Below are positions 41,471 to 49,676 of a stretch of 64,000 nt of DNA, in pieces. Under the pieces are notes generated by a model, which saw only the letters and a program-made list of their open reading frames with translations, was not told the origin of the DNA and ran no database searches. The position numbers and the translations under genes are program-made. Source of the DNA: Vibrio ishigakensis (lineage in GTDB: Bacteria > Pseudomonadota > Gammaproteobacteria > Enterobacterales > Vibrionaceae); the NCBI RefSeq assembly GCF_024347675.1, contig NZ_AP024882.1:1426001-1490000 (forward strand), written 5' to 3'. Positions within the stretch are counted from its first letter, which is position 1; each line of letters starts with the position of its first letter.

Positions 41471-42073
41471 TTATCTTGGTCTTGCAAACGCTTGAGTCCA
41501 GTAAATACCATATCGAGTGTCGCTGTTTTCAACAAAGCTTGCACCCATCTGTGTGACGTTGGCACTCATGATATTCTTGCAGTGCCCCTCACTTGCCATC
41601 CATGAATTCATTACCGCATCTATTCCAAATTGCCCAGCAGCAACATTTTCTGCCCAAGCCGACCATGTATAACCTTGCGCTGAGATACGGTCGCTAGGAG
41701 AGTTTCCATCTGAGCCTGTATGAGACAGAAAGTCTCCATTGGCCATATCACTTGAGTGTGCAAACGCGGCAGCCTCGAGGCTGTGATCCCAGGTTAGTGC
41801 CGGAACGGCCGGCATTTCTGTAGAGCCACAGATTTGCGTGGTTGCGCGCTTGGCGTTTACCGCTTGAAGCATCTGATCAGCAAAGTTAGCATCGGGCTGG
41901 CGAACAGGCTCGCTATCTTCGGCTGGAGGCGAGGGCACTATGGGTGTCTCACTACTTCCACTGTCTGGCATGGTTGTGTCGCTTGGGTTGGAATTGCTCG
42001 TGCTAGATTCGTTTGAACTTGAGCCGCAGCCCCACAAAAATACGCTGATTAAGGGCAGAATTAGTAGTCGCAT
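41471..42073 (-). CDS. CAP/SCP-domain lipoprotein
   Basis: The 200-residue protein has a lipobox (VFLWGC, Cys16). A Ser/Pro/Thr/Asp-rich linker is followed by a CAP (SCP-PR1) domain: LEAAAFAHSSDMANGDFLSHTGSDG, the metal-binding His and Glu of AWAENVAAGQ, then MNSWMASEGHCKNIMSANVTQMGAS and the YWTQAFA end. It is probably anchored in the outer membrane or exposed at the surface. The role of bacterial CAP proteins is mostly unknown. The frame extends to 42163, but the ATG at 42073 gives the signal peptide. Confidence 0.88.
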   Translation of the reverse strand: MRLLILPLISVFLWGCGSSSNESSTSNSNPSDTTMPDSGSSETPIVPSPPAEDSEPVRQPDANFADQMLQAVNAKRATTQICGSTEMPAVPALTWDHSLEAAAFAHSSDMANGDFLSHTGSDGNSPSDRISAQGYTWSAWAENVAAGQFGIDAVMNSWMASEGHCKNIMSANVTQMGASFVENSDTRYGIYWTQAFARPR

Positions 42074-42246
42074 ACTGTGTACCTCATATGCTTTGTCCAT
42101 GTATCGGCGGTTTAAGACCGCTCTGAACCAAGAACTATAAGTCTTGTGAATGTGAGGTTGCAATGCAAGGTGGTGGATCTTTACTCAGCTTTGACAAAGC
42201 GAAAAGCTAAGGTATTGAAAACTAAACAAACAGTAAAAACGAAAAA

Positions 42247-42268
42247 AGCCCCGTTAAAAAACGGGGCT
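42247..42268 (-). terminator. Terminator after the beta-hydroxyacid dehydrogenase gene
   Basis: AGCCCCGT and ACGGGGCT form an 8-bp stem with a 6-nt loop followed on the minus strand by TTTTTTC, 28 bp downstream of the gene ending at 42296. Confidence 0.92.
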
Positions 42269-42295
42269 CTTCAAAGCTATTTAGCTAATCTCGAA

Positions 42296-43177
42296 TTACT
42301 TCTTTAGGTTAGTGAAGTAGTCGAAGATTACTGGTACGTCGTTGTTACCCATGCCTGCGTCAACAGCAGCTTGTAGGCTAGTAGAAGTACCTTGAGCGAT
42401 TAGAGACTCAGTGCCTAGCTCTTCACATAGAGCAAGGAAGTAGCCAAGGTCTTTGTTTGCGTTAGCAACAGAGAAGCCTAGTTTCTCTTCGCCGTCTACA
42501 GCGTAGAACTTACAGAACTGCATGAACGGAGAGTTAGATGGACCAGCTGACATGATGTCGAATAGTTGCTGACCGTCAACGCCTGCTAGCTTAGCTACTG
42601 CGAACGCTTGAGACATAGTTGCAACAGTAGTCATGCCCATGAAGTTGTTAACTAGCTTAGTAACGTGACCTGAACCTAGAGCGCCTAGGTGGAATACGTT
42701 TTCGCCTTGCTCGTCAAGAACTGGCTTAACTTTGTTGAAAGTTTCGATGTCGCCAGCAGCCATGATGTTTAGAAGACCATCTTTAGCGTGAGCTGGAGTA
42801 CGACCTAGAGGTGCGTCGATCATGCCAGCGCCGATAGCAGCTAGGTCAGCACCAATCTTCTTAGTAGAAGCAGGGATAGAAGTACCGAAGTCGATTAGAG
42901 TCTTGCCTTCAGACATACCCGCTAGGATACCTGTGTCGCCGTAAACTACTTTCTCAACAACTTCAGAAGTTGTTAGACATAGCATAACGATGTCACTTTT
43001 CTCAGCTAGTTCTTTACCGGTAGCTGCTTCAGATGCGTTGCCACGAGCTAGAACAGCTGCAACTGCATCTTTGTTAAGATCCATTACGTTTACTTCGTAG
43101 CCACGGTTTTGAAGATTTTCAACCATGTTGCCGCCCATAAGGCCAAGGCCGATGAAACCAATTACTGGTTTAGTCAT
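42296..43177 (-). CDS. NAD(P)-dependent beta-hydroxyacid dehydrogenase (3-hydroxyisobutyrate dehydrogenase superfamily)
   Basis: The 293-residue protein has the Rossmann motif FIGLGLMGGNM, the DAPLGRTPAHAKDGLLNIMAAGD substrate loop, and catalytic Lys174 with Asn178 (GSGHVTKLVNNFM). It reduces or oxidises small beta-hydroxyacids or semialdehydes. The loop has GRT-x3-A where 3-hydroxyisobutyrate or tartronate enzymes have SGG. E. coli YihU (a sulfolactaldehyde/4-hydroxybutyrate-type reductase) has a similar GRT, so that subgroup is a candidate. The codon use looks strongly biased to preferred codons (repeated GCT, GGT, AAC), suggesting high expression. Confidence 0.85.
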   Translation of the reverse strand: MTKPVIGFIGLGLMGGNMVENLQNRGYEVNVMDLNKDAVAAVLARGNASEAATGKELAEKSDIVMLCLTTSEVVEKVVYGDTGILAGMSEGKTLIDFGTSIPASTKKIGADLAAIGAGMIDAPLGRTPAHAKDGLLNIMAAGDIETFNKVKPVLDEQGENVFHLGALGSGHVTKLVNNFMGMTTVATMSQAFAVAKLAGVDGQQLFDIMSAGPSNSPFMQFCKFYAVDGEEKLGFSVANANKDLGYFLALCEELGTESLIAQGTSTSLQAAVDAGMGNNDVPVIFDYFTNLKK

Positions 43178-43570
43178 GTCTAACTCCTAAATACATATAC
43201 TATTGTATGACTATTTGCCGATAGGATAACTGTATGAGTAGATTTAAGCAATGACAGAACTACCAAAAATGATACATAGATCCGATTTATTTATCGCGAA
43301 CACCTACAAAACTTGTAACTAATTCTTCATTTTACCAAGTAAAACCCTGTATTTACCTAGGGTCGTATGAAAATCACACAAACGAGTGTGTAGTCAATTT
43401 CAAACTACCGAGTCGTTATGAAATACGTGTAGATGATAGCGGATAATCGGACAAATAGAGCAAAATCTTAGGGCGCATTTAAGTTTAATTGTAATACTAA
43501 AAGGTAGGGGTTGATACGGATTTATATGCGCATAGGGAATAAGGCGCAGAGGAACGGCTACTATATAGAC
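43178..43570. other. Long intergenic region upstream of the dehydrogenase gene
   Basis: About 390 bp of AT-rich sequence with no supportable ORF. It contains the promoter of the dehydrogenase gene near its left end. No clear RNA structure or operator was identified. Confidence 0.6.
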
Positions 43571-43604
43571 AAAAAAAGAGCCCAGTTAATACTGAGCTCT
43601 TTTC
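43571..43604 (-). terminator. Terminator after azoR
   Basis: AAAAGAGCCCAGT and ACTGAGCTCTTTT form a stem with one mismatch and loop TTAA/TAAT, followed by TTT on the minus strand, 18 bp downstream of azoR. Confidence 0.88.
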
Positions 43605-43622
43605 TATATTGAATGCTAATTA

Positions 43623-44192
43623 CTAAACAAGCTCGGCAAGTGCGCCTTCACGTGCCTTGTTTGCTTGCTCATCACCCATGTTCAGGCCTTCAGCATAAAC
43701 GAACTCAACGCTAGTGATACCAAAGAAGGCAAGGATAGATGTTAGGTAAGGCGTAACTGTGTCAGTTGTTTGGTCTTTATGAATACCGCCACGAGTTGTC
43801 ACTATGACTACTTTGCGATCACCAATCAAACCTTGAGGGCCGTTTTCTGTGTATTGGAAGGTAACTCCCGCACGCGCCATGATATCGAAATAGTTTTTCA
43901 GTTGAGTTGGCACACTAAAGTTATACATAGGGGCGCCAATGATAACGGTATCTGCTGCTTTAAGCTCGGCAATGAGTTCATCAGAAAGCTTTTGAATCTG
44001 TTGCAATTCAGTGGTTAGAGACTCGATAGGCGAGTTAATCGCTGTCATTACATCGAGATCAAGCTGAGGTACTGGATTAGCAGCTAGGTCGCGAACCACG
44101 ACTTCTTTGCCTTTGATTGCTTGCTCGATTAGTTGATTAGACTGAGAGTTGTCGCCAAGTAGGCTTGATTTTAGTACTAGGGTGTTAGGCAT
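43623..44192 (-). CDS. azoR: FMN-dependent NADH-azoreductase AzoR
   Basis: The 189-residue flavodoxin-like enzyme has the N-terminal phosphate loop [30 protein letters not shown] (flavin-binding, family hallmark) and TTRGGIHKD. It performs two-electron reduction of quinones and azo compounds, which protects against thiol/electrophile stress. The frame extends to 44303, but the ATG at 44192 with a GAAGGA ribosome site fits the family start. The upstream region carries the same 17-bp palindrome as the doxX promoter, pointing to control by the adjacent LysR protein. Confidence 0.92.
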   Translation of the reverse strand: MPNTLVLKSSLLGDNSQSNQLIEQAIKGKEVVVRDLAANPVPQLDLDVMTAINSPIESLTTELQQIQKLSDELIAELKAADTVIIGAPMYNFSVPTQLKNYFDIMARAGVTFQYTENGPQGLIGDRKVVIVTTRGGIHKDQTTDTVTPYLTSILAFFGITSVEFVYAEGLNMGDEQANKAREGALAELV

Positions 44193-44297
44193 AAGACTTT
44201 CCTTCAATTTCTTTGTATTCGTTGTTTGCTCTTGGAGCTTGTAAACAAGTCTAACCAAGGAAACTGAATTCAAAAATCGGAAAATATTGACAAAATC

Positions 44298-44314
44298 ATT
44301 CAATATTTTTGAAT
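44298..44314. promoter_or_regulatory. Probable LysR operator ahead of azoR
   Basis: ATTCAATATTTTTGAAT is a near-perfect palindrome, with one pair broken compared with the site at 45307-45323. A half site (ATTCAAAAATCGG) lies about 30 bp closer to azoR at 44268. Both lie between azoR and the LysR gene. Confidence 0.65.
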
Positions 44315-44399
44315 GGTTACAAATGTCGTTCGGACAGCCTTTATCACCTCATGTGATTATGAAGCAAAGAAAAACACGGGCAATTGCATCGCGTATTTC

Positions 44400-45296
44400 T
44401 TAACTCAAATCCCACTCTATATTGCACAGCTGCTTTGCGAACCAGCGGAGTGCCTTGCCATCTTGATCTTTGTGCCAAGCTATATAGGCATCTTGGGTTG
44501 GTCGAGGAATAGCGCACTCTTTTTCCACCAGCATTCCGTTATTGATATGCGGCTTGGCTAAGTGTGCAGGAATAAAGCCGACACCTAACCCCTCAATTTG
44601 CGCCGCTATCTTGGATTCCATTGAGTTGACTCGCACTATCTGTCTACTTTTGAAAAGACCGCTGTCTCTAACCGGTAAAACCTGAGAGGTGTCTGCGACC
44701 ACAATAGATGGATAGCGGTTGAGTTGCTCACTATCAATAGCGCCTTGATGTTTCGCCAGCGGGTGATGCGGGCTGACTACAAAGATAAAAGCGATCTCAC
44801 CAATTTTATGAGTTGTGAAAAGTCCTTTAGGCAACTCACCGCTTGCCCCTATAACAATGTCAGCCCTGCGACTGTGCAGGGCATCCCATCCGCCCCCGAG
44901 CACTTCAACACCAAGATTTACATCAACCGATTGCTCTAGCTGATTGAATCTATGAATTACAGGAAAGATCTTACTCTCGGGAATAATGGTGTCTCTGGCG
45001 ATCCTTATTTGGCTTTCCCATCCTGATTCTAGTTGTTGTACTGAGTCATACAGTCGATTACTGGCAAGTAAAATCTCGCGACCATGTTCCAAAACCAACT
45101 TGCCTGCTTTGGTGAGGGTGGCTCTCTGACCGGAGCGGTCAAACAGAGGAGTTCCTATCTCGTTTTCCAATTTTTTGATGGTATAGGTGAGAGCAGAAGG
45201 GACTTTGTATAGGGATTCAGCCGCCGCTGCGAAGCTACCTTTTCTCTCTATTGCGTCCAAGGCTCTTAACGCATCCATTGAGATGTTGTTATACAT
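44400..45296 (-). CDS. LysR-family regulator, YhaJ-like
   Basis: The 298-residue LysR regulator has the DNA-binding domain LRALDAIERKGSFAAAAESLYKVPSALTYTIKKLENEIG and FDRSGQRATLTKAGKLVLEHG, and the closing IAWHKDQDGKALRWF. It is a YhaJ homologue. In E. coli YhaJ activates yqjF (a DoxX-family gene) and yhaK (a pirin gene) in response to dinitrotoluene-type compounds. Here the gene is divergent from a doxX-pirin pair and next to azoR, the same functional set. A palindromic operator overlaps its own start region, suggesting autoregulation. Confidence 0.9.
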   Translation of the reverse strand: MYNNISMDALRALDAIERKGSFAAAAESLYKVPSALTYTIKKLENEIGTPLFDRSGQRATLTKAGKLVLEHGREILLASNRLYDSVQQLESGWESQIRIARDTIIPESKIFPVIHRFNQLEQSVDVNLGVEVLGGGWDALHSRRADIVIGASGELPKGLFTTHKIGEIAFIFVVSPHHPLAKHQGAIDSEQLNRYPSIVVADTSQVLPVRDSGLFKSRQIVRVNSMESKIAAQIEGLGVGFIPAHLAKPHINNGMLVEKECAIPRPTQDAYIAWHKDQDGKALRWFAKQLCNIEWDLS

Positions 45297-45306
45297 ATTC
45301 GTTCCT

Positions 45307-45323
45307 ATTCAAAAATTTTGAAT
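45307..45323. promoter_or_regulatory. Probable LysR operator in the doxX/LysR gap
   Basis: ATTCAAAAATTTTGAAT is a perfect 17-bp palindrome 11 bp upstream of the LysR ATG and about 120 bp upstream of doxX. A variant of it lies ahead of azoR. Confidence 0.7.
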
Positions 45324-45440
45324 GTAACTGTCAGATCTTTCCGATTTTTTAATAAAGCTAGCACACCTAAACTTAATCTCAACAACCAAATACAGAGGCT
45401 TTCTAGCGAAACGCTAGGTTTAAATAATTTGAGGTGAACT

Positions 45441-45884
45441 ATGAACGTATCAATTAAAAACATCCTTTCAAGCAACGCAGGCTTTTCAGCATTAGCTCTA
45501 AGAGTTCCAGTAGGTATCATCTTTATGGCCCATGGCGCACAAAAGTTATTTGGCTGGTTTGGCGGTTACGGGTTAGAGGGGACAGGTCAATGGATGGAGT
45601 CTATCGGTCTGGCACCTGGATACTGGATGGCCATGTTAGCGGGTAGCGGTGAATTCTTTGGTGGTTTAGCAATTGCGATTGGTCTTCTGACTCGTCCAGC
45701 TGCGTTTGCCCTAGCAATCACCATGTTGGTAGCAATATTTGCAGTGCACTTTGAAAACGGTCTCTTTATGGCTAATAACGGCTACGAATTTGGTCTCGCG
45801 CTACTAGCAGCAAGTGTTTCTCTAGTGTTTTCCGGAGCGGGTAGTGCTTCAGTAGATAACTTTATCGCTCATAAACAAGCTTAA
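45441..45884 (+). CDS. DoxX-family membrane protein
   Basis: The 147-residue protein has four predicted helices and the DoxX pattern ALRVPVGIIFMAHGAQKLFGWFGGYGLEGT and GSGEFFGGLAIAIGLLTRPAA. DoxX/YqjF proteins are membrane partners of quinone or thiol-stress responses. It has a good ribosome site (GAGGTG). It is cotranscribed with the pirin gene 18 bp downstream and probably controlled by the divergent YhaJ-like regulator. Confidence 0.92.
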   Translation: MNVSIKNILSSNAGFSALALRVPVGIIFMAHGAQKLFGWFGGYGLEGTGQWMESIGLAPGYWMAMLAGSGEFFGGLAIAIGLLTRPAAFALAITMLVAIFAVHFENGLFMANNGYEFGLALLAASVSLVFSGAGSASVDNFIAHKQA

Positions 45885-45902
45885 TTTCTGGAGGTAGATA
45901 CC

Positions 45903-46598
45903 ATGATTACAGTACGTAAATCTGAACATAGAGGTCATGCAAACCACGGTTGGCTGAAGAGTAAACATACCTTTTCATTCGCAAGCTACCACGATCCAAA
46001 AGAGATGGGATTCTCAGCACTACGCGTGATCAATGATGATTTTGTCGCTCCAGAAGCGGGTTTTGATACCCATGGTCATAGAGACATGGAGATCATCAGC
46101 TATGTGCTTGAAGGTAGCATAGCGCACAAGGACAGTGAGGGTAACGTTCAAACTCTACCAGCTGGAGAGTTCCAACTGATGTCAGCAGGCAAGGGGATTT
46201 ATCACAGTGAGTTTAATCCGTCCTCTAATGAGGCTCTAAAGTTCCTACAGATCTGGATTGAGCCAAACGCCTTTGGTGGTAAGCCAGGTTATCAACAGAA
46301 ACAGTTTGGGAAGAACTCAGGAATTACCACCATAGCGACGCCTGATGGAAGAGGAGGCTCGCTAACCATCAAGCAAGATGCGAGTTTGCATCAGCTTATT
46401 TTAGGTCCGGGAAGTGAGTTAGATTTTGATGTGCTCAGTGGTAGACAGGTTTATGTTCACCAGATCTCGGGAGAGTTAAGTGTTAATAACACAGAGCTAA
46501 AACCAGGTGATGGCGCTAAGGTATCTAACGAATCGAAACTCAGCTTGAAGAATAGCGGTAGTGACAAGGTAACGGCATTAATCTTTGATTTGCCATAA
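45903..46598 (+). CDS. Pirin family protein (YhaK-like)
   Basis: The 231-residue bicupin has the pirin metal-site pattern GFDTHGHRDMEIISYVLEGSIAHKDSEG, with His and Glu ligands, and LQIWIEPN. The small size and N-terminus (RKSEHRGHANHGWLKSKHTFSFASYHDPKEMGF) place it with YhaK and quercetinase-type pirins. The likely role is redox-sensitive dioxygenase or sensor activity. It forms an operon with doxX and is followed by a strong terminator. Confidence 0.92.
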   Translation: MITVRKSEHRGHANHGWLKSKHTFSFASYHDPKEMGFSALRVINDDFVAPEAGFDTHGHRDMEIISYVLEGSIAHKDSEGNVQTLPAGEFQLMSAGKGIYHSEFNPSSNEALKFLQIWIEPNAFGGKPGYQQKQFGKNSGITTIATPDGRGGSLTIKQDASLHQLILGPGSELDFDVLSGRQVYVHQISGELSVNNTELKPGDGAKVSNESKLSLKNSGSDKVTALIFDLP

Positions 46599-46603
46599 CA
46601 AGA

Positions 46604-46628
46604 AAGGCCTAGCATAAAGCTAGGCCTT
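46604..46628. terminator. Terminator between the pirin and COG0523 genes
   Basis: AAGGCCTAGC and GCTAGGCCTT form a perfect 10-bp stem with loop ATAAA, between convergent genes. Confidence 0.9.
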
Positions 46629-46633
46629 GTCGA

Positions 46634-47632
46634 TCACGAGAGGCAATCAAGAAGCTCGGCTTCTAATGTCTCTCTGACTTCTTTTGCTATTACCTCGATG
46701 CGACTTTCAGAGCAGTCATCCAGTTCAAGTTCGGTCATAGCATCTTGGGTAATGTTATAGCCAAAGATACCGTCATAGGTGATAAAGACAGCTTTGATGC
46801 GCTCTGCATCAATGGTCCCAAGAAGCGCCTTGATCTTGGAGTGGCTGAACACCTTGTCAGGAGCAAACCTCCAGCCTTCACTTTGGAATCCTTCGCCTTG
46901 GTTATTGGCCTTGATAAAGCCAGACTCTGGGATAGGCAACTCGCAGGCAAGAGGCTTGGACTTGTGGTGATGATGGTGATGAGCAGGTGCTCCTAACCAG
47001 CGACTTTCCCCTTCAAGCTCAGTGAACTCAATCTTGCCTTGCTCGGTTGCTAGCACTGGTGTTTCTGGTTGACCGTGCTGAGCGACAAAAGAGGTTAGGC
47101 TCTCAAGTTCACTTTCGCTGTACAGGTCTACTTTGTTTCCCACAACAGTATCTGCGATAGCCACCTGCTGAATAAAGGTATCGTGCTCGGCGTATTCTGA
47201 ATCCGCTAGTTTGCGTGCATCAACCAGTGTGATGGTTTTCTGAAGATTCAGGATCTCACGGTAGTAGTCTGTAGTTAAAACCTGAAGCACTTCTTTAGGG
47301 TGCCCAAGACCGGTAGGCTCTATTAGCAAACGGTCTGGTCGTGCTTCATTTAGAAGTTGATTAAGAGCTATCTGCATTGGAAGACCTGCAGTGCAGCACA
47401 TACAACCGCCAGGAACCTCACGGATAAATACGCCTTGTTTATTAGTGTGCTGGCCTTCAAACAGGCTACCATCGACACCAATTTCACCAAACTCGTTCAC
47501 CAATACAGCCCAACGCTCATTGTTAGGCTTGTTCTTCAAAAGATTCAGGATGGCCGAGGTTTTACCCACACCCAAAAATCCAGTAATGATGTTGGTTGGA
47601 ACCGCCGTAATTGGCTGTTTATCAGAACTCAT
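46634..47632 (-). CDS. COG0523/CobW-family GTPase, probable zinc metallochaperone
   Basis: The 332-residue protein has Walker A GFLGVGKT (18-25), the metal-binding CxCC motif (GCMCC, Cys77/79/80), the GTPase base motif NKVD and a six-histidine run near the middle (APAHHHHHHK). A CobW_C domain ends it. COG0523 proteins of this type insert or deliver zinc. It is the third gene behind a dihydroorotase and a gamma-carbonic anhydrase, the standard Zur-regulated low-zinc grouping, and its start overlaps the carbonic anhydrase by 11 bp. Confidence 0.92.
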   Translation of the reverse strand: MSSDKQPITAVPTNIITGFLGVGKTSAILNLLKNKPNNERWAVLVNEFGEIGVDGSLFEGQHTNKQGVFIREVPGGCMCCTAGLPMQIALNQLLNEARPDRLLIEPTGLGHPKEVLQVLTTDYYREILNLQKTITLVDARKLADSEYAEHDTFIQQVAIADTVVGNKVDLYSESELESLTSFVAQHGQPETPVLATEQGKIEFTELEGESRWLGAPAHHHHHHKSKPLACELPIPESGFIKANNQGEGFQSEGWRFAPDKVFSHSKIKALLGTIDAERIKAVFITYDGIFGYNITQDAMTELELDDCSESRIEVIAKEVRETLEAELLDCLS

Positions 47633-48182
47633 TTGCTATCCTTTTATAGCCTTGCACTAGCTCTTGGTTTGCAGAAACCACTGACTCCGAGAAGGCGGAG
47701 TATTCTGGTGGCACCTCTGAGATAGAGTTTAAATCAAAGTGCGGACCAATATTGGTCATAGGTGGCACGTGAAAACGCTCAGGTAGGTCAAGGCCGTCGA
47801 TGACGCAATTATGCCTTACTACGCAACCATCTTGAATCGCGGTTCTGAATACCACGGTGTTAAATCCGATAAATACGTCATTGCCGATTTCGCACGGGCC
47901 GTGAATGATAGAGCGGTGGGCGATTGAGCTTCGTTCGCCGATAGTTACAGCGGCGCCAGATTTAGAGTGGATCACCACTCCATCCTGTATATTGGTGTCT
48001 CGCTTAATGATAATCGGCTCCATGTCACCAGTCTCATCGGTTTCATCAGCACGGATAACAGCGTAAGGACCAATAAATACATTATCTTCAACGATAACCT
48101 TGCCACACAAGATTGCAGTTGGATCAACAAAGGCTTTTTCTGATACCTGTGGCAGGTGTCCGGTTGGGTTTCTTCTGATCAT
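47622..48182 (-). CDS. Gamma-class carbonic anhydrase-like protein
   Basis: The 186-residue left-handed beta-helix has all three metal-binding histidines of the gamma class: His72 (VVIHSK), His89 and His94 (SIAHRSIIHG). Gamma-carbonic anhydrases can work with iron or cobalt, so this is a logical substitute for zinc-dependent enzymes when zinc is scarce. It starts 5 bp after the dihydroorotase stop in a three-gene operon. Confidence 0.88.
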   Translation of the reverse strand: MIRRNPTGHLPQVSEKAFVDPTAILCGKVIVEDNVFIGPYAVIRADETDETGDMEPIIIKRDTNIQDGVVIHSKSGAAVTIGERSSIAHRSIIHGPCEIGNDVFIGFNTVVFRTAIQDGCVVRHNCVIDGLDLPERFHVPPMTNIGPHFDLNSISEVPPEYSAFSESVVSANQELVQGYKRIANEF

Positions 48183-48187
48183 CTTGA

Positions 48188-49528
48188 TTATCTGCTAGGT
48201 TGAAATTGAAGGGACATAGCTTGATTAGGCTGTTGGGTCACATTGGTGCCGTCAAAGGCCATAAAGCCGTTAACCCAAGTAGCCGCAATAGTTGCTGAGA
48301 AGGTTTGACCATCGAATGGTGTCCATGCACATTTATACAGACTGTTTTGATCAGTAATGGTTTGCGGTTTATCTAGGTCTGCCAAAACTAGATCGGCGAA
48401 GTAGCCTTCTCGGATAAAGCCACGCTCTTCAATGCCATAGCGAATCGCAGGGTTGTGCGCGCTTTTTTGTACAACCTCGGTAAGGGTGAGTCTTTTTTGC
48501 TTAGTGTGCTCTAGCAAGCTAGAAAGGGCGTGTTGTACTAGAGGCATTCCGGCAGGCGCTTTAGGGTAAGCTTGATTCTTTTCTTCGAATGTATGCGGCG
48601 CGTGATCCGTTGCAATTATATCGATGCGGTCGTTCTTTACGGCATCCAACAGGGCATCTCGGTCTTGAACCGATTTAATTGCAGGGTTGCACTTAATGCG
48701 GTTACCAAGCCAAGGGTAGTCTTGCTCACTGAACCACAAGTGATGCACACAGGCCTCGGCAGTGATGTGTTTGCTCTCGATTGGTCCTTTTTCAAACAAG
48801 GAAATCTCTTTCTCAGTTGTAATATGAAGCACATGCAGTTGGCTGTGATATTTCTTTGCAAGCTCGACCGCATAAGAAGATGAGGCAAAGCAGGCTTCAG
48901 CGTCTCGAATAGTAGGGTGGTCTTCAATCTCCAGCTCGGTTTTGGTTTCCAACAGACGCTTTTGGTTCTCAGCGATCAAAGGACTGCTCTCACAGTGGGT
49001 CACAATCAGAGTCGGGGCCTGCTCAAAGATTTTATCCAGTGCTTCAGGATGTTCGACCAACAGATCACCTGTAGATGCACCCATAAAGACTTTAACGCCA
49101 CAATGCTTTGTAGGATCGAGACGTTTTATTTCATCTAGGTTGTCTTCGGTAGCGCCTAGATAGAACGAATAGTTAGCAAATGAATTTTGTGAGGCGAGAC
49201 CAAATTTGTGCTCAAGGGCTTCGATTGTCGTGGTGGAAGGGCTTACGTTTGGCATCTCCATAAAACTGGTGATACCGCCAGCAACCGCTGCGCGTGACTC
49301 GCTGAAGATGTTTCCTTTGTGGGTCAAGCCCGGCTCTCTGAAGTGAACCTGGTCATCAATCATTCCAGGTAGCAGATAGAGGCCTTTGGCATCAACAATA
49401 TGGTCTGTAGGACTTGCAGAGATAGAGCGGGCGATTTTTTCGATTCTTTGTCCTTTAATAAGTACATCAGATTCGACTACCTTGCCCTCGTTTACAATTC
49501 GAGCGTTTTTGATCAGAGTGTTTTGCAT
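48188..49528 (-). CDS. Type I dihydroorotase paralogue (PyrC2-like)
   Basis: The 446-residue amidohydrolase has MIDDQVHFREPGLTHKGNI near the N-terminus, the GVKVFMGASTGDLL carbamylated-lysine region, VTHCES, LHVLHITTE and IIATDHAPHTFEEK. The first histidine of the usual HxH metal motif is Gln60 (QVH, His62 kept), a variant also known in Bacteroidetes dihydroorotases. It should cyclise carbamoyl-aspartate in pyrimidine synthesis. Its place at the head of a probable Zur operon suggests a zinc-sparing replacement for the main PyrC. Confidence 0.88.
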   Translation of the reverse strand: MQNTLIKNARIVNEGKVVESDVLIKGQRIEKIARSISASPTDHIVDAKGLYLLPGMIDDQVHFREPGLTHKGNIFSESRAAVAGGITSFMEMPNVSPSTTTIEALEHKFGLASQNSFANYSFYLGATEDNLDEIKRLDPTKHCGVKVFMGASTGDLLVEHPEALDKIFEQAPTLIVTHCESSPLIAENQKRLLETKTELEIEDHPTIRDAEACFASSSYAVELAKKYHSQLHVLHITTEKEISLFEKGPIESKHITAEACVHHLWFSEQDYPWLGNRIKCNPAIKSVQDRDALLDAVKNDRIDIIATDHAPHTFEEKNQAYPKAPAGMPLVQHALSSLLEHTKQKRLTLTEVVQKSAHNPAIRYGIEERGFIREGYFADLVLADLDKPQTITDQNSLYKCAWTPFDGQTFSATIAATWVNGFMAFDGTNVTQQPNQAMSLQFQPSR

Positions 49529-49583
49529 TTTCTTTTTACACTAAATGAACGGATGCGAAGCTTTACTAACAAAGCGTAATTTC

Positions 49584-49603
49584 TGATATGTTATAACATA
49601 TCA
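49584..49603. promoter_or_regulatory. Probable Zur box
   Basis: TGATATGTTATAACATATCA is a perfect 20-bp palindrome, 56 bp upstream of the dihydroorotase gene. The ATGTTA/TAACAT half sites fit Zur boxes, but the spacing is shorter than in the E. coli consensus. Assignment rests on the half sites plus the typical Zur-regulon gene content of the operon. Confidence 0.75.
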
Positions 49604-49645
49604 TTTGCACTTAACAACCGAACATTACCGAGATGCAAACGGTAA

Positions 49646-49671
49646 AAAGCCAGTGCAGAAGCACTGGCTTT
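49646..49671 (-). terminator. Terminator after the quinone oxidoreductase-like gene
   Basis: AAAGCCAGTGC and GCACTGGCTTT form a perfect 11-bp stem with loop AGAA and a short A-tract (T on the minus strand), 5 bp downstream of the gene. Confidence 0.9.
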
Positions 49672-49676
49672 GGAAG

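Noticed and set aside
46970..47000. Six-histidine run in the COG0523 protein as possible tag or vector contamination
   Set aside because: Histidine-rich stretches are normal in COG0523 zinc chaperones, and the surrounding sequence is continuous with the gene and operon.
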